This document shows, piece by piece, positions 1 to 11,234 of a stretch of 64,000 nt of DNA (positions within the stretch are counted from its first letter, which is position 1; every line of letters begins with the position of its first letter). Origin of the DNA: Plasmopara viticola (Eukaryota; Oomycota; Peronosporomycetes; Peronosporales; Peronosporaceae). Location: NCBI GenBank assembly GCA_001695595.3, contig MBPM02000002.1:2145608-2209607 (forward strand), in the 5' to 3' direction. The position numbers and the translations under genes were made by a program. The notes below the pieces were generated by a model, which was not told the DNA's origin, did no database searches, and worked only from the letters and a program-made list of their open reading frames with translations.

Positions 1-1
1 C

Positions 2-982
2 CTCTTTTTTGGCTCGTCCGTGCAAATCCTTGAGGATGTGCAGAAAGCTGTACAAATTCGCAAGGCCCGGCCAGCAATTAAGCAGAAATTGAGTAACCAA
101 ATGAGCGTTGAGCCACAGAGTATGGACAATACTAATATTCCGCTCACCCCAGTGTCAATACGCGACGTCCCAGTTGTATGTTTGGACGGTGGCCCGGCGC
201 CATACCCTAACGGTCTGCCTACCGAGTACGTCGTAATGAACTTTACTCGCGTTTCTGGCATGGATGCAACGGCTGCACGTAGTGCCTTCATGATCTTGCT
301 ACAGCTTTGCAAGCGCCACAATATCACTGTGCTTTTTGCAAATGTTTTACCAGAAATTCGTAATTTGCTACTCATGAACGACATCGCGGACGAGACAGAC
401 TTTTTCCTTGATGCAGAGTCTGCGCTGGAGTTTTGCGAAAATCAATTTTTGGGTCAAACAGCTGATGCTCGGGAGCAAATTGATCACCATGAGTGCGTTA
501 GTGTGCTGGTAAACCGCTTTATCGGCGAGCCTGATGACTCACCACTTTTTCAAGGCATCGACCAATTCTTCCGCGTATATGAAGTACCACGAGGCTACGA
601 CTTCTATCGCGTTGCTTCTTACCCGGACCGCTTTTACTTTCTCGCCAGTGGCCGCGTTGCACTTTGTATGAACAATGATGGAAGTGTGGTGCCCAAAAAG
701 CCCTTGATTATGCTAGAGAACGTGATGCCCGGTGCCATGTTTGGCGAAGTCGATTTTTTCGGTCGTCAATACCGTTACATGGCTGCCAAGGCATTAGAAT
801 CGTGCACAGTGTTTGAAATGACTCGCGAATCCTATGAATCGATGAGTGAGCTGGCACCTGTGCTCTGGAACCGCCTCCGTGACGTTGTCATGCAGTCCAT
901 GGCCCTGTCCATCACCAAGACTAAATCAATCAAAGCTGTGAACAATGCCGATAACAATTTTGTACATGTAGAGAGCAAATAA
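2..982 (+). CDS. SulP-type anion transporter, C-terminal part (STAS + cNMP-binding-like domain), 5' partial
   Basis: Only the cytoplasmic tail of a SulP/SLC26-type sulfate/anion transporter is present; the membrane domain lies left of the window. The frame is open from base 2 (LFFGSS...), so the GTG at 20 is not the real start. The first ~130 residues read as a STAS domain: the typical 'LFFGSSVQILEDVQ' entry, then MNFTRVSGMDATAARSA, the usual SxxDSSAxxxL-type segment. After a linker, about residues 175-285 look like a cyclic-nucleotide-binding beta-roll (FFRVYEVPRG, FYFLASGRVALC, PGAMFGEVDFFG), an architecture I recall from microbial and protist SulP proteins. Whether it binds a nucleotide is not shown. 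The gene ends 178 bp before the end of the convergent PDZ gene. Confidence 0.85.
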   Translation, partial: LFFGSSVQILEDVQKAVQIRKARPAIKQKLSNQMSVEPQSMDNTNIPLTPVSIRDVPVVCLDGGPAPYPNGLPTEYVVMNFTRVSGMDATAARSAFMILLQLCKRHNITVLFANVLPEIRNLLLMNDIADETDFFLDAESALEFCENQFLGQTADAREQIDHHECVSVLVNRFIGEPDDSPLFQGIDQFFRVYEVPRGYDFYRVASYPDRFYFLASGRVALCMNNDGSVVPKKPLIMLENVMPGAMFGEVDFFGRQYRYMAAKALESCTVFEMTRESYESMSELAPVLWNRLRDVVMQSMALSITKTKSIKAVNNADNNFVHVESK

Positions 983-1160
983 GTTACCCTTCAGCTTTGT
1001 ATTTTAGCGGATACGTTTAAGACCGAAAATTGCGTGCAAGGTCACGAAGAACATGTTTTTCTGCCCATTGACACTTGAGCACTACATTATCAGTATTTGG
1101 ATCGAACACAACATGCTAGACAATTCACGACTTCAGTTAGTTTAAACTTTGCACGAATTG

Positions 1161-2780
1161 TCATTCCGACTGTGTTGTACGTACCATAGGAGCTATGGCG
1201 ACGTACAGCAGGCCCGTTCGCTCTTCGTGAGCAAGTGACGTGCCAAACACATCTTCCAATTCCTGTTGCTCTAACGTGTGTCGAACGATATCCTGCGAAT
1301 GAAAGTCTGCGGAGGCGTAGAATGCAAAATCATGCGTCATTTTACAGATCTTCATGAAGACAAGTCGCCGCACGCCGTCACAAGAAACTTCCAGCTTGTT
1401 GTCCTTGTCTGAGTTATTGCGCCCCATGCGACCAACTTGTCGGAGCTTTGTTTGGAACATCTCAATGACAGATTTCATCACACGCTGCGCATCCACTGCA
1501 GCGATCCGACATTCTGTACGGTACCGTGTGGCAAGAAGCTCCGTTCGATCCGCTTCAGCTCTTTTGAGACGTTCGATCTGTGCCTTGCAAGCTGCCAATT
1601 CATTAGTAATCGAATCGGCTCGACCCACATCAGGTGCACGATCCTGAAGTCGCACTTGCGCCTGCACCGCAACTAATTGATCCCGCACTTCACTCAACTC
1701 ACGGTGTGCCTTTTCCTGTGCATCTTTTAACCTGTCTGACGCTTGCACTCGCACAATATCATGTTCAATCAGCATCTGTTGCAGGCGTTTTCGCAGCCCA
1801 GTATTCTTTTCCTCGAGTGCAGCTTTTTGAGCCTGTTCTTTTGCTAACTCACTAAGAAGCATACTTACATTTACCGGCTGGCCATTATCGTCCAGCATGG
1901 TCACTGCACGTTGAGCACTGTAAGCAAACATACGTGATCAATTTTTCATTCTCTTTGAACAAATCCCAAGTCATACTCACGGTCGTACTCGTTTTCTCGG
2001 TTGTTGCGCTGACGAGGCCGACGTCACTGATATTGAAGAAGGTGGAATTTTTGGTGATGGGGTCATTGCAGCTGGTGGGTAGCCACCGAGCAGCCTACCA
2101 CTAGGCACGGTTGGCTGTTCAGTACCATTCTGGGGCCAGAACGTTTGTTTTAATCCACCAGTAGCTGCTGTGGCTGCATCATTAGCCGCAGTCCATACAT
2201 TTCCAACTGGGCCGAAGGTCGATCGAATTCTTGGATCCACGTGAGATACCGCAAAGCCATTGAGCTGCTGGCTGCTCGTCTCCATTCTCTCAATCTCAAA
2301 CACCAACTCTCCCGGTTGTGTAGCCTTCAGAAGCTCAATGACTGACTCAAACTCAAGCCCTGTAAGATCTGCACCATTCACAGACAGCAAAGTATCCCCA
2401 ATCTGCAACTTGGAGTCACTGCCCTGCAGTGTGGACACCTGCAGCCGCTTGTACCGGTCGTGGCGCGCGCCAAAGCCTAATTTTTCACCGTGTTTTACAA
2501 TACACACTTTCATTCGCCGCACACCTTCGCCTCGTGGTGCTTCTACCCGAAACTTCTTTACTTGCGGCGGTGACTCAAGTCTAGGTAGTGTTGTTTCAGA
2601 TAGCTGAAATGTGGTAGACGACATCGTTCCCGCCACGAAACTTGACTGGCGGGATGGGAACTTGGTGTGTGAAAAAACGACAGCGTCACTAATAAGTGGA
2701 GGATTGGATGGACGAGTTAGAAGGGGCGAAGAGCGCGACGAGGGAACGGCGGGTGCATGCGCCTGCTGCTGGTGTGCCAT
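1161..2780 (-). CDS. PDZ domain / coiled-coil protein, two exons
   Basis: Two open frames join into one 518-residue protein across a 63-nt intron (1918-1980, GTGAGT donor, TTTGCTTACAG acceptor). Exons are 1981-2780 and 1161-1917; the codon CC|T is restored in phase. Residues 1-85 are low-complexity and rich in Ser, Pro and Gln. Residues 90-165 form a PDZ domain (KVCIVKHGEKLGFGARHD, LQIGDTLLSVNG, ELVFEIER), although the carboxylate loop is not the textbook GLGF. After a Pro/Ala-rich linker, exon 2 carries a long coiled coil (ELAKEQAQKAALEEK..., ELAACKAQIERLKRAEADR) and a compact C-terminal part. PDZ plus coiled coil suggests a scaffold or adaptor; the partner is unknown. It starts 89 bp from the divergent ankyrin gene. 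Confidence 0.8.
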
Positions 2781-2869
2781 GTTGCAGTGTTGTACAATAT
2801 AGCACTTATTAAGCTCCTTTTTAATCAGCAGAAGATTAGCTTTATTCTGTGGAAACGAAGGTTAAAACC
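2781..2869. promoter_or_regulatory. Shared 89-bp divergent intergenic region
   Basis: Only 89 bp separate the start codons of the PDZ gene (minus) and the ankyrin gene (plus), so both 5' UTRs and both core promoters must lie here or overlap the genes. No convincing Inr or TATA element can be assigned by eye. The call rests on position. Confidence 0.4.
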
Positions 2870-3482
2870 ATGTGTGTGAATATATGGACGGCGGCGAGTG
2901 ATGGGGATATTAAAAGTGTCAAGTCGTTCTTGGCAAGTGGAGGCGACGTGAATGCAAAGGATGAGAATGGATACACACCGCTGTGAGTCACACTGTGCAC
3001 TGGTGCTGCTTTGGGTGCTGATACGTGAATAATAAAAGGCAGGCCGCTGTGAGCTACAACCACATGGAATTAGTGGTATTCCTGCTTGCGAGTGGGGCTG
3101 ACGTAAAGCTAGGTGAGTGATTAAGGAGAATTGTCTGGGAGGATGAGAACGCATTACCCTGATACAAGCAGGAGACAACGACTCGGACACGCCGTTACAC
3201 CGAAGTGAGACGGTCGAGTGTGCCAAGCTGCTGCTCGATCATGGTGCAGACATGAACGCGCGCAATGCTGAGGGACAAACGGTAGGTTTTGTGGGTGTGG
3301 TTGTGCACTTTGAGTGTTCTAATAGATCGGTCTTCATGTTATTGCAGCCATTCGATGTTGCCATCGAGGATGAAAACGATGAACTTAAAACACTGTACAA
3401 GAATTTGGGTGCCGACAAGTCGGGCGAGGTCCCTGAAGATGACGATGCGAACTATCCGATAGGCGGCGGTCCAGAGTCATGA
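2870..3482 (+). CDS. Small ankyrin-repeat protein, four exons
   Basis: Four exons (2870-2982, 3039-3112, 3172-3281, 3348-3482) give a 143-residue protein. Introns are 56, 59 and 66 nt with GTGAGT, GTGAGT and GTAGGT donors. The acceptor at 3038 rather than the CAG at 3042 is chosen because only it keeps the frame and restores the repeat (NGYTPLQAAVSYNHMELV). Three to four ankyrin repeats fill the protein: IWTAASDGDIKSVKSFLASG, then TPLQAAV...LLASGADV, TPLHRSE...LLLDHGADMNA, and QTPFDVAIEDEN, followed by an acidic tail. The length and the IWxAASDGD opening resemble small single-domain ankyrin proteins of fungi. It is probably a soluble protein-binding module; the partner is unknown. The first exon overlaps antisense open frames that are not genes. 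Confidence 0.85.
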
Positions 3483-3780
3483 ACAAATAAGACTTTGCGA
3501 TAGTGGAGCTTATTAACTTGTAGTATGATACTAATCACCGGATTCGGTGCACTAAGTTCTCCATGCTGTGTATTTGAGAAAACATTAATGGTTACAAAGA
3601 CTTATCGGTACAGGGTTGTGTTCGTGTTCACTCAGCAAAAAGTTGTCAACATGCAACAGTTCAGGCTCATTATATCATTTAAAGAATCATTGTGAACACT
3701 TTATCACGTCTGATGAGGTCAAATTGCTTAATGAACATTCTAAGAGCCAACCATATTCAATATGGCTACATTGATGTTAA

Positions 3781-5166
3781 TTACACTGTTCGAGAACAAG
3801 CGTTGCGCACTATGGCCAACCTATCATTTTGCGTCACATTCGACTCACATAGGTCCATCAGAGTTCCTGCGTACTTAAGGCTGTAACTGGTGAACTCACC
3901 AGTGAAGGAACAGGTCCTCTTGAAGAATTGTAATATGTCCTCATGGCATTTAAAATTCGTCGGGTGTTCGATTTGAACAAGAGGCACATTTGTGAGTTGC
4001 TCATACAAAACATGTATCCTTGCAAACACCTTGTCAGCAATCTCACGGGCTCGAATCGTCGAAATTAGCTCGTCTGCTAGACCATGTCGGTCTTTTCCTG
4101 GGGCAGCACGTAAATAGTGATAGAACGCAACGACGAGGTCCACGTCGCGTGCATCGACAGCGCTTTTAGTATCGATCGCCGTATGATGGGTTGGTGCAGG
4201 GATAAATGCCTTTATATCCTTGCTAGTAGACGCACCGTCATAATCCTGGTCATACGTAGACTGATAATTGCCAACAATCTCGTGGCTGAGCTTCGACGAT
4301 CCGAACGATTTCACGTGGCTTTTCGTGGTCTCGCGTTTAATACGGTGAAATTGTGTCGTCAACGTCTCGCTTGATAAATCTGTCCGATCACTATCTTCCA
4401 TCCAATTGACAGAGTAAAGATCTCCGAGACACGATCCAATGCTTTTACCATCAACTAAGTCGAAGGGAGGACAAAACGCAGCCCACGACGACTCAAAACC
4501 GTTTGCAGCCGTCGTTACGTACGCGTTAATGCTCTTCAAAAATCGGTCGGAAAACATTGAGCCCGACTCACAAGCTTCCATATAAAATACAAGTTCCTTG
4601 TACATGTTCTTCTTGTGCATTGTTCGCATGGCGTGTTTCAGCCTTGAGGCCGTCAGCGGCTTCATGTTTGGAAAGTATACGTTGCCACGTGAACCGTGGT
4701 CAATAAAGTTTATAAAAACTCGGTCATTGTTCGTGCTATTCAAAACTTTCTTGTTGAAAGCTCCAGAGCTATTGCCCGTCAATACATTGATAAACGTGTC
4801 TGGAGTCACCTCACCCCCGCGAAAGTCAATGTTGCACCCCTTGTACACGTCCACTGGCTGCACATCCGCCTGCGATGCGTTCTTTGTTGTAGGCTTATTA
4901 AAGAGCTGACCCGGATACGGATTGCGCTTGTGCCACGAAATGTCATCGTACATCATCAGCACCACGTTCTCAGCCGGGATGCCATGGCGCCGTACAACAT
5001 GGTACGCGTGACAGGCGTCCGATTGGTGTCGATAGTTGCTGTAACCGTTTGAGCCAGCCACAATGACCGCCCAGTGCTCGGCATAAATGGAGGCAAACGC
5101 TAAGAACACACTAAGTAGCGCTGCGATCGATTGCGAGTGATTTAGCATTAGGCAAATGGTTGGCAA
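3781..5166 (-). CDS. Legumain-like asparaginyl endopeptidase (peptidase family C13)
   Basis: A single-exon, 461-residue cysteine protease. Residues 1-29 form a secretory signal (hydrophobic SIAALLSVFLAFASIYA), so the product enters the secretory pathway and probably the vacuole or lysosome or the exterior. The core begins HWAVIVAGSNGYSNYRHQSD, typical of legumain. The catalytic dyad is visible as His157 in INFIDHGSRG and Cys199 in FYMEACESGSMF. The second half is the prodomain-like region that keeps legumain inactive until acid processing. Length agrees with animal and plant legumains. An alternative start at Met7 would leave the signal peptide intact. Legumains cleave after Asn. In an oomycete this could serve protein turnover or host-tissue digestion; nothing here decides between them. 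Confidence 0.92.
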   Translation of the reverse strand: MPTICLMLNHSQSIAALLSVFLAFASIYAEHWAVIVAGSNGYSNYRHQSDACHAYHVVRRHGIPAENVVLMMYDDISWHKRNPYPGQLFNKPTTKNASQADVQPVDVYKGCNIDFRGGEVTPDTFINVLTGNSSGAFNKKVLNSTNNDRVFINFIDHGSRGNVYFPNMKPLTASRLKHAMRTMHKKNMYKELVFYMEACESGSMFSDRFLKSINAYVTTAANGFESSWAAFCPPFDLVDGKSIGSCLGDLYSVNWMEDSDRTDLSSETLTTQFHRIKRETTKSHVKSFGSSKLSHEIVGNYQSTYDQDYDGASTSKDIKAFIPAPTHHTAIDTKSAVDARDVDLVVAFYHYLRAAPGKDRHGLADELISTIRAREIADKVFARIHVLYEQLTNVPLVQIEHPTNFKCHEDILQFFKRTCSFTGEFTSYSLKYAGTLMDLCESNVTQNDRLAIVRNACSRTV

Positions 5167-5733
5167 GTTATTGTCGTGGATTTATCTATCCTCCTTGAAG
5201 TTACATGTTTAAGATATTGAGATAATCAGTACAAATAAAAGTTTAAATCAGCGTATTTTAGCAACAAGGTTAATGCAAAGCTCCAGTCTCTTTGAACAAA
5301 AAGACCGCTTATTATTTATTAGCCACGAGTGAAAACTTTTCACTTTTGTTTGAGATGTCGATTTAGTTAAATCGCTGACAAAATAGGCAGTGTGAAGGGC
5401 TACCTATTACATTCAAATTGGCGAAGTATTGTACGAGTAGTACTTGGAAAAATAAGTGAGAAAATCGTAGCGTGTCAAGTCCTTAACATCAACTTGCGCA
5501 TGATGTTAAAAGACTTTAAAAATTGTGCCAGGAAAGCCGATCGAATGCAATTGTATGTTAGATATTGTGGTTCGTTGCGAGCAAAGTGTAAAGGCATCGC
5601 ACTGTTCATTGACTAAATTTGGATTCAATACTCATCACCATGTCTGCGATATTGTTTATTATCTCGCACAAGCAATCATACCGAGAACATAGCGCTGCCA
5701 CTTTTGTGCTGTTTTTTGTCCGAAGAGACGGAT
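5167..5733. other. Intergenic region upstream of the legumain gene
   Basis: AT-rich spacer between the start of the legumain gene and the stop of the Rag GTPase gene, both on the minus strand. A 74-codon open frame at 5392-5616 on the plus strand has no recognisable features. The legumain promoter and the Rag 3' UTR are expected here. Confidence 0.6.
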
Positions 5734-7422
5734 TTACTCGACCGCTTTTGGTGCTTTGAACACGTCGCCGATGGCTGACTTAAAACAGTCAATGTTGTAA
5801 TCGATGATGCCTTGCTTCATAAAGTTTTCAGCACGCAGCAAACACACAAGGGCCAAATAGCTACCAACAAAAAGTTGACACTTAGTATAGAGACTGTCCG
5901 TGCAAAGCATCACAAATCAACTTACTTGTTTACTTCACGAAGGTACAGAACCATTCCGTTGTTGAGTTTAATCACCGAGGAAGACTTGGAATCGTAGGCT
6001 AAACCATCGCCTTCCCCATCGTCTTTCATTCTGCTCAGCAAGAAGAGCCACATCAAAACAATCACTGCAAAAAACGTGCCAGTCACCGCGAGTTACCCAT
6101 AAATACAGGAAACGTCGATGACAACATCGATCATATCGCTACACAGCTCATATGACTGCATGTCGACCGGGCTACTATCCGTGGCGATGTAAACCTTGCT
6201 GACGACGTCAAATAAAAACGACTTTTCCATGTTGCAGCTCTGCACAAAATCAATAAGAACAGTGTAAGCGCTATCTTCTCCGTTGCTCAGCAATTACAAA
6301 ATTCCAGAATTATCAACCGTAATGAGGATATTAAGCAGATTTTCAAGAGTCGGAAGCTGCGGAATCAGCTTCTGTACGACCTTGCTGAAAGCCTCGAATA
6401 TGGAGTGATCGTAGATACTGGTCAGGTAAAAGCTCATGTGAATATCCAATTCTCCATCGTTTATTTCATCCATAATTTGCTGCTGAACCTCTCGCTGGCA
6501 ATCTGTCATACAAAAATGTCTTATTTGTTACAAGAAACCTTCTTGACGCTTTCATTCTGCCTTCGAAACGCCCGTACCGATTTTGTGATCATCAGAAAGA
6601 AAAAGATCACCATCCACTTTGTGAATAAACACTTCAAACAAAATGTCCGGATTGTAACGATGCGCACGTGTGACCGTGTCGTGAAGACGTGCCAGTGCCT
6701 CAGCATATGGTTCGTCTTGTGCGTCAATAATAAACACGATAGAACCACAATTGCTAAAGATCATTTCCTCATTTACAAGCTGGCCACCGTAGACCAAGTC
6801 CTCTACAAGATTGTGAAAATAAATGGACGATATTAATGCTCTTGTAGGATAAAAACGTACCTTTAAAATCATAATCGCCCGGAAAGTCCCATATCTGAAA
6901 CTGTACAAAGGAATTGTTGGCAATGTACTTGATGTCAAGGCTATTGGTGCCTTCAAGGAAAAGCGTCTCGTGTGGCGACATTTTGTGGAAAACTACACGC
7001 TGGATGCTCGATTTTCCACTCCTAATAACACGTTTAGTGGCTTTTTTTGAAAAGGTAGAGCAGCAGTAGCTAAACAAAGAGAACGACGTTACCTGCGCAG
7101 GCCCATAAGGAGGATGCGGGGCTTGTTCTCTCCGGTTAGTGCCGTTGCCTCATCACCGTAGCTAAAAGGGCAGCAAAAATTATTTCATTTGGTTGAGAAC
7201 AGTTACTTTGAGCGAGCCGTACCTATGGTTCAGGCCATATCCTTCCGAATCTGGTTAACACGTCGATTTTGCCACAAAAAGAATGAGTTCGATCGTGGTA
7301 AGACTATGAGCTAGAAGCCCAAGTGGTAGAGGTGTACAACAAGGTACTTTGCAGCATGTAGGAGTAAACACAGCTGGAAAAAAGACGGCGTACGTACACG
7401 AATTTTCCCAGCTGAGCTCCAT
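5734..7422 (-). CDS. RRAGC: RagC/RagD-type small GTPase, nine exons
   Basis: Nine exons join to 355 residues: 7398-7422, 7223-7250, 7093-7161, 6861-7021, 6578-6802, 6318-6502, 6097-6239, 5926-6030, 5734-5860. Residues 38-45 hold the P-loop GLRRSGKS; G3 reads IWDFPG (85-89), G4-like FIHKVDG. Segments such as [37 protein letters not shown] and [14 protein letters not shown], and a C-terminal roadblock-like part ([14 protein letters not shown]), are diagnostic of RagC/D. These pair with RagA/B on the lysosome/vacuole and recruit TORC1 in response to amino acids. Intron 6 is uncertain: donor GTTGAT at 6317 keeps the family spacing without a gap, whereas GTAATT at 6297 with acceptor at 6238 also keeps frame and would insert five residues. 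Exons 1-2 are tiny and rest mainly on phase and splice signals. Confidence 0.85.
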
Positions 7423-7787
7423 GTTGCAATGCTACACGTCCTCAAAAATTAGTACAAGAAAACTATACATGAAGCAGTGGATTTATTGGGGATAATGAGC
7501 TGGTTTTTACAGCATGTCAATTAATGAGCGTAAACTTCTACTGTTATTATTAAAGATTAGTAAGATTTACTACTACGTTATTTAAATTAATAAAAGTGAA
7601 GTAATAATTTGTAGCGTCGCACACAAACACTTTTATCAAGTCCTTTTGCATTTTTTTTGCTAGAACGGCATGAAGTAATGCAGTAGACAGTAAATTCAAA
7701 TCAAGTGCTTTAGCTAAATGGCTTCAAAATTTTATTCTCATCAAAAAGTAGAAGGAACTTGCATAAATACAGGGCATATACACAGAA
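7423..7787. other. Rag gene upstream region
   Basis: AT-rich, no coding potential seen. It probably holds the Rag promoter and then passes into retroelement debris. Confidence 0.5.
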
Positions 7788-8700
7788 GTGTTTAAGAAGG
7801 ATACAAATGAGTTGGTGTCAATCCTGGCCTCGCCGTATTCACAGCGAGCGTTCACTATCGAATATGATGCGTCAGATTTAGCCATCGGCAATGCACTGCT
7901 GCAAGTAGGCGTCGGAAGGCAAGATCGGGTGATCGCGTTCGAGATTCGGCAGCTCAAAGCCGTCAAATAAAATTGTCCTGTCCATGACAAAGAATGGCTC
8001 AAGATGGAGTATGCTCTCGTCAGATTTTGAGTCCACTTGTTAGGCTCTTAGCCATCCATTATCTAATTAGAAGTATGTACCACGACGCAGTCGCATCACC
8101 GTGAGCAAGATGGCACTACTTCGTCGCGAATTATAACTTTTAGATGAAGTTTAAGCCATAAAGTAAGGATATTCTAGCTAATTTGCTACTGTTCAAAAGT
8201 GACTCACTTCAAAACGTGACCTCGTCTTAAAGGATTACATCCGTGTCGCGTACGTGTCAGATAACATGTGCGTAGCTCTGCTAAAGATCTTACAAATAAT
8301 GAGCTTAACATCTCATACAAGAAATTGGCGGCGCACTTCAGCGCGATGCTGCATCGGCTCCAATAAATGCTAGACTGCTGTATTACAACATCGGGAAATG
8401 CGACGCATCATTATTTAAAGTCAGACTTTAGAAATGACACAGAACGCATCCTCTTCGATCCTCACAAAATGGTCATCTAGGCATGTGGGCTCAATATTGG
8501 GGCTGCAGATACGTGCGCACATGCGAGTTGCGCCGCCAAAAGTTTACTGGTGCTTTAACGCTGCTGGTGGCCTACCAATATGAGATGTGCTGAGGGAACT
8601 CGGCATTGTGGTCTTTGTTGATTGCTTGTGCACAGCAACTGCATAGCTCTGCGAATAGCGTCTTCGCTTGTTTTATCTCGCTCTTCTTTTCAACCTTCAA
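7788..8700 (+). pseudogene. Decayed Ty3/gypsy retrotransposon pol (RNase H to integrase)
   Basis: Fragments in several frames spell an ordered pol remnant. At 7840-7970 the open frame gives AFTIEYDASDLAIGNALLQV, the start of the retroelement RNase H. After a stop come VHDKEWLKMEYALVRF (about 7975-8025), then debris matching the tether region and an ILAxLL segment corresponding to the 'VLADALSR' motif near 8180. Around 8490-8545 RYVRTCELRRQK fits the integrase zinc-binding region and near 8605-8625 GIVVFVD fits the start of the integrase core. Stops and frameshifts throughout show a dead copy. No LTRs were found. Confidence 0.65.
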
Positions 8701-11234
8701 ATCTTCTCGACGGTGCTCAAGAGTGCATCCTTGACCAGTATCATGTGTACGGAAAACTCAAGCTAAAGAGACGCTCGTTTCCATAATTGACATGTCCATA
8801 AAGCGTAGATCGCCTGCAATTTGGGGCAGCGCCACCGACCACTTGCAGAGTGCACTGATTACGAAATGGCTTCAATTGTACAAAATTAACCAGAATTGTC
8901 AGAGGCTCTAAGTAAAAGAAAATACAGCGTATATATGATCCCCGCGCGGTGAAATGAAAGATGTATAGCATATTGTCAGGAAGCTTAAATCGGTGCCAGC
9001 ACTGCCCATTGTCCAATTTGAGCATGACTAAGCAACACTAGTCATGGACGGTGCTACAGCTGCAGTGATTTGGCGAGCGAGAAAGCTTATCTGACTGGTG
9101 TGTGAATCCAAAAGTCGGCAGCAAACGCTCACCTAGCATTTTACTTGGCATTTCGGTAATGTCACGTGCTGGAGGCGTGAGATACTTTTTTAGGGTGGTG
9201 TGGAGCGAGATGGCATCTGTGTCAGCTGTATGCAAGGTAGATGATGCAAGCCATATCGAAGGAGGCGAGAGCAAAGGAAGAGTATTATTCATTTGAGATT
9301 ATGCTCAAGGATGTCATAGGTCTGACATATCAACCCTTAAATTCGAAGCTTATTGAATTATAGTGAGACTTTGCGTACAAGCTGGCAAGAAAGACAGTGT
9401 TTCTTCGCAAGGCATGACCAAAAGCGCTCTAGTGCTTTTTAATCCACGGTGTTAATTACTTCTGAACTTATTCTCCTACTGCACCATCATACACAATTTG
9501 TGAGTTCACTGCATACGGCTAATTCGATGTGATGACTGCATACCTAAAGTGGCTTTAAAGAAGGCGTTCATATGACACCAGCCGCACCTATGTGATTCCA
9601 ATAAACTCACTCAGTGCTCCTGTCAAAGAAATTACCTCGGTTCATGCCTTTTTGTTCGGCACAGTAGTGTCTCCAGTCTATATTGCCCGACGACATTGCA
9701 AATCAGTTTATGCTAAATAGTATAGCAGACGCAACAATGCGTGATAAATTAGCAGATTTTAAGTATTCTTCAATCACAAAAATCGATAATTTTTCGGACA
9801 AAGAGAATAGAGTGCAAGCAAGACGATGGCGATTATGCTCTTCCAAAAACTGTCTAGGCACTTCAAGCTCAAATACCACACTAATCATAGTGAGTTGATC
9901 AATTTCCCGCTCTATGTTGCAAAAAAGCGCGTCTCAACATTAGCAAAGCGATATCCGTCTCTCACAATATTCGGACTAATCACGATAAATGCGTATTCGT
10001 GTAGCGTTGTGTATTCTAAAGGGACCTCATCGTACACCACTACTCACGCAAAGTCTAACGCGTGGGATCGGGGGTGAGACAAGCAGACCCATGAAGTTAT
10101 AACTGGGTGGCGCTATAATACAGCGCGAGTAATTGCTAGCGATTGATTGTTATTAGTGAAGTGCATGAAAAAAGATAAGCTACTTTTATGCTAATTTAGT
10201 ATTATTGCAAGTACAAAAACCAAAAGGCAAATTTGTAGCATCTAATCTGCACTGTACAAAACGTTATTTGTACACCATCGTATAGCACCATGAGACGTCC
10301 AAGACTGTCTGGCCTTGGAACAAGAAAACAAAAAGTGCCGAGCACTTTTGGCCAATGTGTAGCAGTCCGGACGATGCAGGCAACGCACTATATTCTCGCT
10401 ACATCAACTGTAATAAGCGGATGCACCAAGCACTACTATAACACAACCAAAAAGATCCTACCAATTTTTGCAACAGAGTTCGGCGAGACTATATGAAAGC
10501 TCTCACCGAATTTGCTCCGCTCGAAGATAGTCGATTGCAATCGGTCGTAACTCCGAATGGTAAGAGGAATAGTGTCGATTCCTAAGGGATGCTTTTTGAA
10601 GATAAGAATGTACTGGTGTGTGAAACCTGTATGTACTCCTTTTTTGCGACCTAAATGATGATGTCACATGCTTAGCCCTTCCCTACGTTATGTACTTCAC
10701 CACCTAAAACACTACAATTTGACGATTGAAGAAATTATCGTCAGCAGATTCAATCCATTTTTTATGATCTCAATAGATGCATCAGGCTCTGTTTGCTATT
10801 TTGTTGTAGCTCAAGCTAGCTGCCACAGTGCTGAGGAGTAGCTTATCATGTAGATCATACTTCTCCCGATTAGTGAGCTTAGCATATGCTTGACATTAGA
10901 TTATAAAATGAGACGAAGCAGTGTTTTGATGACATTGGATTTGAAACTTTAATAAAGAAAAGCTTGGTAAGACTGAGCTAAAGCTATTGCTTGCATTTGT
11001 ATAATCGTTTCCACCTGGCTGTCGATTAAAAATGCGCCATAGAAGTTCACAAAGCTGCTCTTGAAACATACTTGTCAAGAAGTCGAGGTAAGAATTGATC
11101 GAGCTAGTCGTCGTGTTATCCAGCTGAATCGTTTGTGCCTTGAACTTGACTCAAGATAGAAATGCGGAACCATACGTTCCTTTGAGTACATTTGCAACTT
11201 TGCAAAAAAAGAACCATAGTACTTCAAAGCTGAT
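8701..11234. other. Gene-free AT-rich region, probable retroelement debris
   Basis: Only short open frames occur (for example 9683-9898 and 10290-10496), none with a recognisable domain. The stretch directly after the gypsy relic is probably its 3' end. No RNA genes seen. Confidence 0.45.

Noticed and set aside
20..22. GTG at 20 as a start codon
   Set aside because: The frame is open to the window edge and reads as the beginning of a STAS domain; the gene is simply cut.
6405..6836. A 143-codon plus-strand frame
   Set aside because: Antisense to Rag GTPase exons 5-6, which carry clear family motifs.
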